From assembly GCA_963691655.1 (NCBI GenBank), contig OY829329.1, positions 64,102,852-64,166,851 on the forward strand: a stretch of 64,000 bases of DNA. Reading direction: 5' to 3'. Below are positions 58,501 through 64,000 of the stretch, piece by piece. Below the pieces are notes generated by a model. The model was given only the letters and a program-made list of their open reading frames with translations. It was not told where the DNA came from and ran no database searches. This DNA is from Toxonevra muliebris (Eukaryota; Arthropoda; Insecta; Diptera; Pallopteridae). Both the position numbers and the translations under genes were made by a program. The stretch's first letter is position 1. Every line of letters starts with the position of its first letter.

Positions 58501-61395
58501 CAGGGTTATCAGAGTTCGATTATAAACTTCTAACAATATTTGGGAATACTTTTTTTTTTACATATGAATTATAAACACATCACATAAACTTTATTTTGTT
58601 TTTTTTTTTTGTTTTGTTTTCTTTTTACTAATATTGTGATGATATATTTGAAACAGATTTACTGTTGTTGACTTAACTTCATTATTGGCATTTATTTTTT
58701 ATTAATTTCGACGAAAAAGTTTAACTGGCTAACTGAAAAACATACATGTTTCTCCCCTACATACAGAGATTTATACAAACAAACATAAAAGCAAACATGA
58801 ATCTATGAACTTTCACATGGGGTCAACGAATTTCAATAAATTTAAAGTTAAACAAAAAATAAAAATAAAAAAAAAAATAAAAAAATATTGAACATTTAAA
58901 ATTAAGTAAGTGTAGGTATACAAACACAAGCAAACACACATACGTACATACCTATATGGATGGATATACTCTATGTATGTATGTATGTGTATAATAGTTT
59001 CTCAATCCGATTTTTTTTCTGTCCGTCTGTCTGTATGTATGTTATCAATTAAAAGAAGCTGCTATATGCAAATTAAGAGCTTTGACTTTATTTTGTTTTT
59101 TTTTTGTGTCTCTTTACTGAATTTAGTTTTTTTTTTTTTTGTTTTGAATAAATTAATTTCATTTGACAGTTGAAATTTAATTACCTTTATTTAACGAATG
59201 ATATCTTTGTATGTAGAGGAGAGAAAAAGAAAATAGTTGTAGATATTTTTATATGAAATTTGGGACAACGACGACAAGAAAAAGAAGTAATAATGCTATA
59301 ATAATAAACCATGAGTATGTAGGTATAGGTGTATGCCAGTAGATAGCTTCATAGTTTCACCTGAATTAATCAAAAAGAAGTAAACCAAGAAAAAAAAAAC
59401 CAAAAAAAAAAAGAAGAAGAAGAAGAAGTATGTATACAAGTTAAATTATTTTGGTAATACCTATGTGATTTTTTGTTTTCGTATTAATTTTTTTTTTTTT
59501 TTGTTTTTTTTTTAGTAGCTGTATGGGTATATAAAAAAGACCTGCAGATAGATCCCCTGTAACCATTGTATGCACAAGTATGTGTTTGTATCAGCTATGA
59601 ATACGACGAGGCAATTATTAATGATTGCTGCTGCTGTTGTACTACCGCATAGATAATTTAGAGAAAGCGTTTTTAATTTTAAATTACTGTTTCGTAAATA
59701 ATCGCTAAAAAAAAAAAAGAAGAAGAAGAAAAAAAATCCCGAAAATATTAAAAAAATATTAGGAGAAACAAAAAAAATATGTGCATATTTATGCTACTTT
59801 ATTTTAATAAAATTTTAGCTTGTTTTGTTTTTTTTTTTTGTATGTTTTTGTATTGTTTTATTTCATAATTTTCACATTAGCTGTCGCACAGTGTATGCGT
59901 CATTCTGGCACTTGTCTCCTTTTACACATCTATCTCTATTGAATATCTACTCTGAAGCCTCTTCACACGTTTAAGTCAAACTCAGCTGGATGTTTATGTA
60001 TGCGCTGTCTGTCTGCACTCTCTGAGAGCGATGCCGTTACTTCAGAGTGACTCGTTAGTTCTAAAGAGTTACTCGTTATTTTCTATACATGCAGAGGTGT
60101 AGCAATTCATTTAATTTTCTCTCTCTCATTCGCTCTTTCTCCTACACTCACACTTTCCTTCTCTCCGGTACCCCCATTGCGCTAATGATCATGAGACTCA
60201 TGATTTGTTGACGTTTGCACACCACGTAGTTGTTGTTGTTGTTGTTTGAGTTGAGAATAACTACCGCAGGTACTCACTCATCATAACGTTTTGAAGGCGG
60301 CTATTGTAGTTGAGGTCAAAGTTGACGTTAATGTTGAAGTGTAGTAGTTACTTCAAGAATAAGAAGAATAAATAAAAAAGTGAACAAAAAAAATTCAAAA
60401 AAAAAAAAATAGTGAAACAGAAACAATTGAAAACGCAAATTTGCTGTTGTATTTGTTTCACAGCGTCATAAAAAATAATAAATCTTTTTTATTTTTATTA
60501 TACATTTTTGTAGGCGTTTTTCCCTCGTTTTGTTGCTTTTTTTCTTTGGTTTTTATTTCTTCTTTTTTGTTTTTTTATTTTTTTTTTGAGTATTTCAAAT
60601 CTGCTGCTCTTCTTTTTTTTTCAGTGATTCTTTTTTTTTTGTGATGCTATTTATTTTTGTTTTTGGGTTTTCTCACGTCCTTACAATTTATTAGATTAAA
60701 ATTGTGAAAAATATACATTACAGCGAAGGCGAGCGCGTCATAAAACAAAAATTTAATTGCTTTGGAATTTTTTTATTTTATTTTTTTTGAGCTTAAGCAA
60801 AAAAAATAAATAAAAAAAAAAACAATGGTAATTAACCTAAACCCAAAACGTAGAATCAGAATCGTGTGCAAGCGAATAGCTGAAAAAGCAAAGAGACTAA
60901 CTAACTTAAAAATATTATTCACACCCAACAAATAAAGTAGCAATAAAAATTGCATTTTTCTTGATGTTCTAAAATTACAAAATACTTTTTTTTGTTTTTT
61001 GTTTTTTTTTTCTAAATTATTTACGCTCGTAAATCTAATTAGTGCACATTTGTTGTCTGGCTGTTTTTGTTGTTATTGTCATTTGGCATTAGCAGCGGTG
61101 TCTTTTTCTTTGAAGATTCATAATACACGTGCCGTTCGTATTGCAATTCCTCTTTCTTTTCTTTTATATTTTTTGTTTTTTTTTTCGTGGTCTTTTTCTG
61201 GTTTACCTTAAAAAATAATAGTTTTAGCGTCCCATTAGCCTTAGCTCTTTATTGAAAAAAAATATGAAATGTTTTTTGTAGTTGTGTGTATTAAAATCAA
61301 AAGCTAAATTGCTGAATTAAGTTAAACATTAAAAAATGGACAGTAATAATTTGTTTTTCATAGAATGCAAACATTTAAAGCAGCTCCACCGACCG
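58501..61395. other. AT-rich non-coding region
   Basis: Poly-T/poly-A runs, AAGAAGAAG runs at 59413-59428 and 59718-59730, GTATGTATG words near 58970-59040, and TCTCTC words near 60118-60165. No gene recognised. Confidence 0.4.
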
Positions 61396-61409
61396 AGTGC
61401 CGCACTCTC

Positions 61410-62620
61410 TTTTCGTTTGAAGGGCGGATGACATTGGAATGTTAACCCGAAGAAATCGACAATTGTAATCTTCACAAAAAAGAGAAACAGATTCGGATTA
61501 GTCGTACCATTTCTCTTTGGAGAAATCATAAGCTTCTCGAGAGAAGTCAAATATTTGGGCGTTACTTTTGATGAAAAACTCATCCGGGACGCTCATCTAG
61601 ATAAAACCATTGATAAAGCTAGGGCCTCTCTATGGACCAGTAGAAGCTTAGTTGGCAAGAGTTGGGGCTTGAGTCTAAAAATGGTTATGTGGATGTACAC
61701 AGCCATTACAAGACCAATCATCACCGAAACTGCACTTATATGGTGGAGTAAGGTAACGCAAACTACGGCGCAAAACAGGCTACTACACCCACCGCTGCAT
61801 TAGAGGTACTAGTTAACATAGTTTGTCTTCACGTTTTCATTGAGAAATAGGCGTTCTTATTCGCCACAAAAATCGTCTTAGAAATGGGCAACAACAATTT
61901 CAGGGCTATTCATCCCAAAATATCTCACGAAATAGAGAAAAATGAAATGCTAAAAGTCTCCATATCCAGATTTAACTTCACTCTCAACTTCAAAGCCATA
62001 TTCCAAATTAAACAAAATTGGGAAAAGGAACTTCCAAAGTTCTCAGTAGACTATCAGGCTTGGTACACTGATGGCTCCAAGGACGAATGATGGAGTGGAG
62101 CAGGGGTTTATGAGTATAAACCAAGGAGGTTCATCTATGCCAGCATGGATCAAGGTAACTCTGCCTTCCAGGCCGAGGGGTGCATGTCATAGTGCATGTC
62201 ATGTACTTCCAATAAGAACATTTATATCTTCTCTGATAGCAAAGCTGTTTTATTTGCGCTAAATGCGCATAAAATAACTTCCACTTATTTGAGAGTGCCT
62301 ACAGCTACTAATCAAATTCGGCACCTCCAACAGAGTCCATCTCATTTGGGTGCCGAGACATAGTGGCCACTTTGGAAACGAAATGGCAGATACCCTGGCA
62401 GGAGAAGAATCATTCAATTCTTTTATTGAACCACAACCATTCCTCGGTTTGCCATGGTGTTACTATAAACAAAATCTATAGCTGTGGTTGGAAGAAAAAT
62501 AACAAAATCACTGGTTGAAAACTGACAGGCTGAATTCTTTCTACACAAAAATGTCTTACTAGGAAAATACTTTGTCTTGTATCCGCTCTGAAGAAGAAGA
62601 TATGTGGTCAGGTTTCTGGA
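61410..62620 (+). pseudogene. Decayed LOA/Jockey-like LINE ORF2 (RT C-terminus and RNase H)
   Basis: Plus-strand remnant of a non-LTR retrotransposon polymerase. NPKKSTIVIFTKKRN, then EVKYLGVTFDEKL, a KTIDKARASLW block and MVMWMYTAITRPIITE match the region after the RT active site in LOA-type elements. After frameshifts an RNase H domain begins with WYTDGSKDE (first Asp of the catalytic set), continues in another frame with NIYIFSDSKAVLFALNA (second Asp) and VHLIWVPRHSGHFGNEMADT (the His/Asp end of the site). The endonuclease and the RT YxDD core are absent, so the copy is 5' truncated at about 61410. At least three frame changes and several stops make it inactive. Its left edge abuts a scrap of the MITE-like unit seen at 48.7 kb. 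Confidence 0.8.
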
Positions 62621-63548
62621 ACATGATCAATCGTTAAGTGTAGAGGACATTTTCCAGGGTCTTCGTCATGCCTTCTATAATGACGGATACAAAACTTCAA
62701 ACGGTATCGGATCCGGTTGGTACTTGGACGATGAAGCCGAGTACTCTTTTCCTACTGGACAGATGGCGACAGTCTTCGTAACGGAAATTTATGCTATGCT
62801 GGACGTGGCGGGCTGGGTAATTGAGAGGAGATGACATGGAAAGTGCAAATGGATCTGCAGTAATAGCCAAACTGCACTGAAAACCGTTGCTAACCCTATC
62901 AGATCTTCAAAATTTGTCAGCGAGTGTAAGGCAAAGCTAAGTAGTGTTGCAAAACTCAACAAGTTATGCCTTATACGGGTACCAGGACACTGTGGTATTG
63001 CTGGGAATGCATTAGCTGATGCACTAGCTAATGAAGGTTCTGCAATTGCACCATGGGGTCTGGAACCTATTCTTGGCGTAAACTCTGGGGAGATCATGCG
63101 TTGGATCAACGACATCGTGGGTTCTATCCATAGAGAAAGATGGTCCGAAATTGACTCCTGCAGTCCCGCAAAGTGCTTCGTGAGATAACCTAACAGGAAA
63201 TCAGCGGAATTTCTGCTGAGATTATTAGTGGGTGTCATCACCGGGCAAAACACATGTGGTCAGCATATGACTAACATGGTGGTCATCACCAATCCAACCT
63301 GCCAATCGTGTCTTGAGGACGACAATACTACGGAGCATTATCTTTGTAGCTGTCCGGAGTTTGCGAAAATCAGATTAAGGCGGTTGGGTAGTGATGTCTT
63401 GAGTATGAATAACATCCATACTCTGCCTCTTCCTGAGATTCTAAGGTTCATCAGTGAAACAAAGAAGTTCGAGGTTGAGAGACCTTTGAACTTTCTTCGT
63501 CTTATTTATCCCCTCACATATCTTTCCTGTCTTTCTACTTTTTTGTAA
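62604..63548 (+). pseudogene. Second LINE ORF2 C-terminus (RNase H and CCHC tail), two stops
   Basis: A separate non-LTR copy in one continuous plus-strand frame with only two stops (TGA 62832-62834, TAA 63186-63188). An RNase H domain is present: FYNDGYKTSNGIGSGWY (a Thr has become Asn at the usual TDG), a TEIYAMLD helix, ICSNSQTALKTV (SDSQ-like, Asp replaced by Asn) and LIRVPGHCGIAGNALADALA with the conserved His and Asp. The C-terminal zinc-knuckle-type motif CQSCLEDDNTTEHYLCSCPEF (C-x2-C-x8-H-x4-C) follows, then a LPEILRFISETKKF block and the stop at 63546-63548. The protein differs from the first fragment, so it is a second element and not a duplication. The 3'UTR may extend to about 63640. 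Confidence 0.85.
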
Positions 63549-64000
63549 TAGCTCTATCTCGGGTATAGTACAATGGCCTTTGAGGCTGAGTGCTTTGGTT
63601 TAGTCTAGCCCACTTTCAATTCTAAACTCTAACTCTAAACTTCAGCATGATTACGATTTGGCTAAGGAACTCTCTCTATTTCTATCTCTCTCTTTCACTA
63701 TTGATGCCATCTTATTCTTTGAGGAGTTCAGTACAGTACGAACATAATAAGGGCGACAGGGACGATGCTCATTTTACATTAACAACGCTCCCATCCTCTC
63801 TATTGAATGGATTTTGTGTTCGTACTATAAAGCGATGATATGGAATGAGAAAAAGGAAATGTTTTTGACTTGAGTTGTACAGCGACTTGCCTGGTACTGT
63901 GATTTCTTTAGTACAAATACTCTACTTAGAGCACCACTATAACTATACTACTATAATAAAAGCAGATACGCATTCTGCATTGATCTCAACAAAAACAGTT
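63549..64000. other. LINE 3'UTR edge and non-coding end of window
   Basis: CTCGGGTATAGTACAATGGC and TTTAGTCTAGCCCACTTTC follow the stop, similar to 3'UTR phrases of LOA-type elements, then AACTCTAAACT-type words up to about 63645 that may be the repeat tail. Beyond that no gene is recognised. Confidence 0.4.

Noticed and set aside
62789..63253. 154-codon minus-strand frame
   Set aside because: It lies antisense to the RNase H frame of a LINE and shows no independent motif.
1..64000. Bacterial or viral system genes
   Set aside because: No conserved bacterial operon, viral replication gene or toxin-like frame was found. Recognisable coding sequence is limited to abrupt and transposable elements.

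Overview
This is an AT-rich, microsatellite-laden window of an insect nuclear genome, most likely a higher fly (Diptera, Schizophora). The evidence is one gene that reads closely like Drosophila abrupt, plus several mariner/Tc1-type transposons, LOA/I-like LINE remnants and tRNA-derived SINEs. The SINE sequences remind me of tephritid fruit flies, but I cannot fix the family or species.

Only one host protein-coding gene is recognisable: the 5' coding part of abrupt (ab), a BTB/POZ zinc-finger transcription factor, on the minus strand. Four coding exons run right to left (12701-12310, 12237-11706, 11573-11214, 11086-10855). All junctions have GT/AG sites and compatible phases, giving 505 residues with the BTB domain complete. 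The exon(s) for the C2H2 zinc fingers are not seen to the left, so the intron after 10855 is longer than 10.8 kb and runs off the window. Everything to the right of 12.7 kb is 5'UTR, 5' intron or intergenic sequence.

The rest is repeats. 1-10.8 kb (abrupt intron): degenerate AT-rich repeats, a hAT-like remnant, an ACTC minisatellite, a small MITE and a ~310-bp-period tandem array. 13.6-16.7 kb: a LINE tail, then a ~1.7-kb inverted-repeat element holding a 142-bp satellite. 19.6-21.8 kb: a LINE C-terminal fragment and SINE heads. 25.7-26.2 and 57.1-58.5 kb: two copies of a TTAA-flanked, piggyBac-like MITE. 28.5-30.2 kb: a palindromic MITE and a decayed mariner. 33.2-33.5 kb: a MITE and a perfect 31-bp-arm hairpin. 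39.4-40.7 kb: a nearly intact Tc1-like element with DD37E spacing, broken by two stops. 41.5-41.9 kb: SINEs, one carrying a LINE-type tail. 42.3-43.4 and 47.0-48.1 kb: two foldback-like elements whose arms are arrays of direct repeats. 44.2-45.1 kb: a hAT MITE with an 8-bp target duplication. 50.7-52.6 kb: a minisatellite-bearing unit with an internally deleted mariner inserted. 54.8-56.2 kb: a larger copy of the same minisatellite. 61.4-63.6 kb: two decayed LINE ORF2 fragments, each with an RNase H domain.

I found no operon, CRISPR array, new enzyme system or second host gene. The more notable items are the DD37E element, the two foldback elements, the SINE/LINE tail pairing, the satellite-bearing element and an expanded NLER repeat inside abrupt. 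Every element boundary was read by eye without alignment software.
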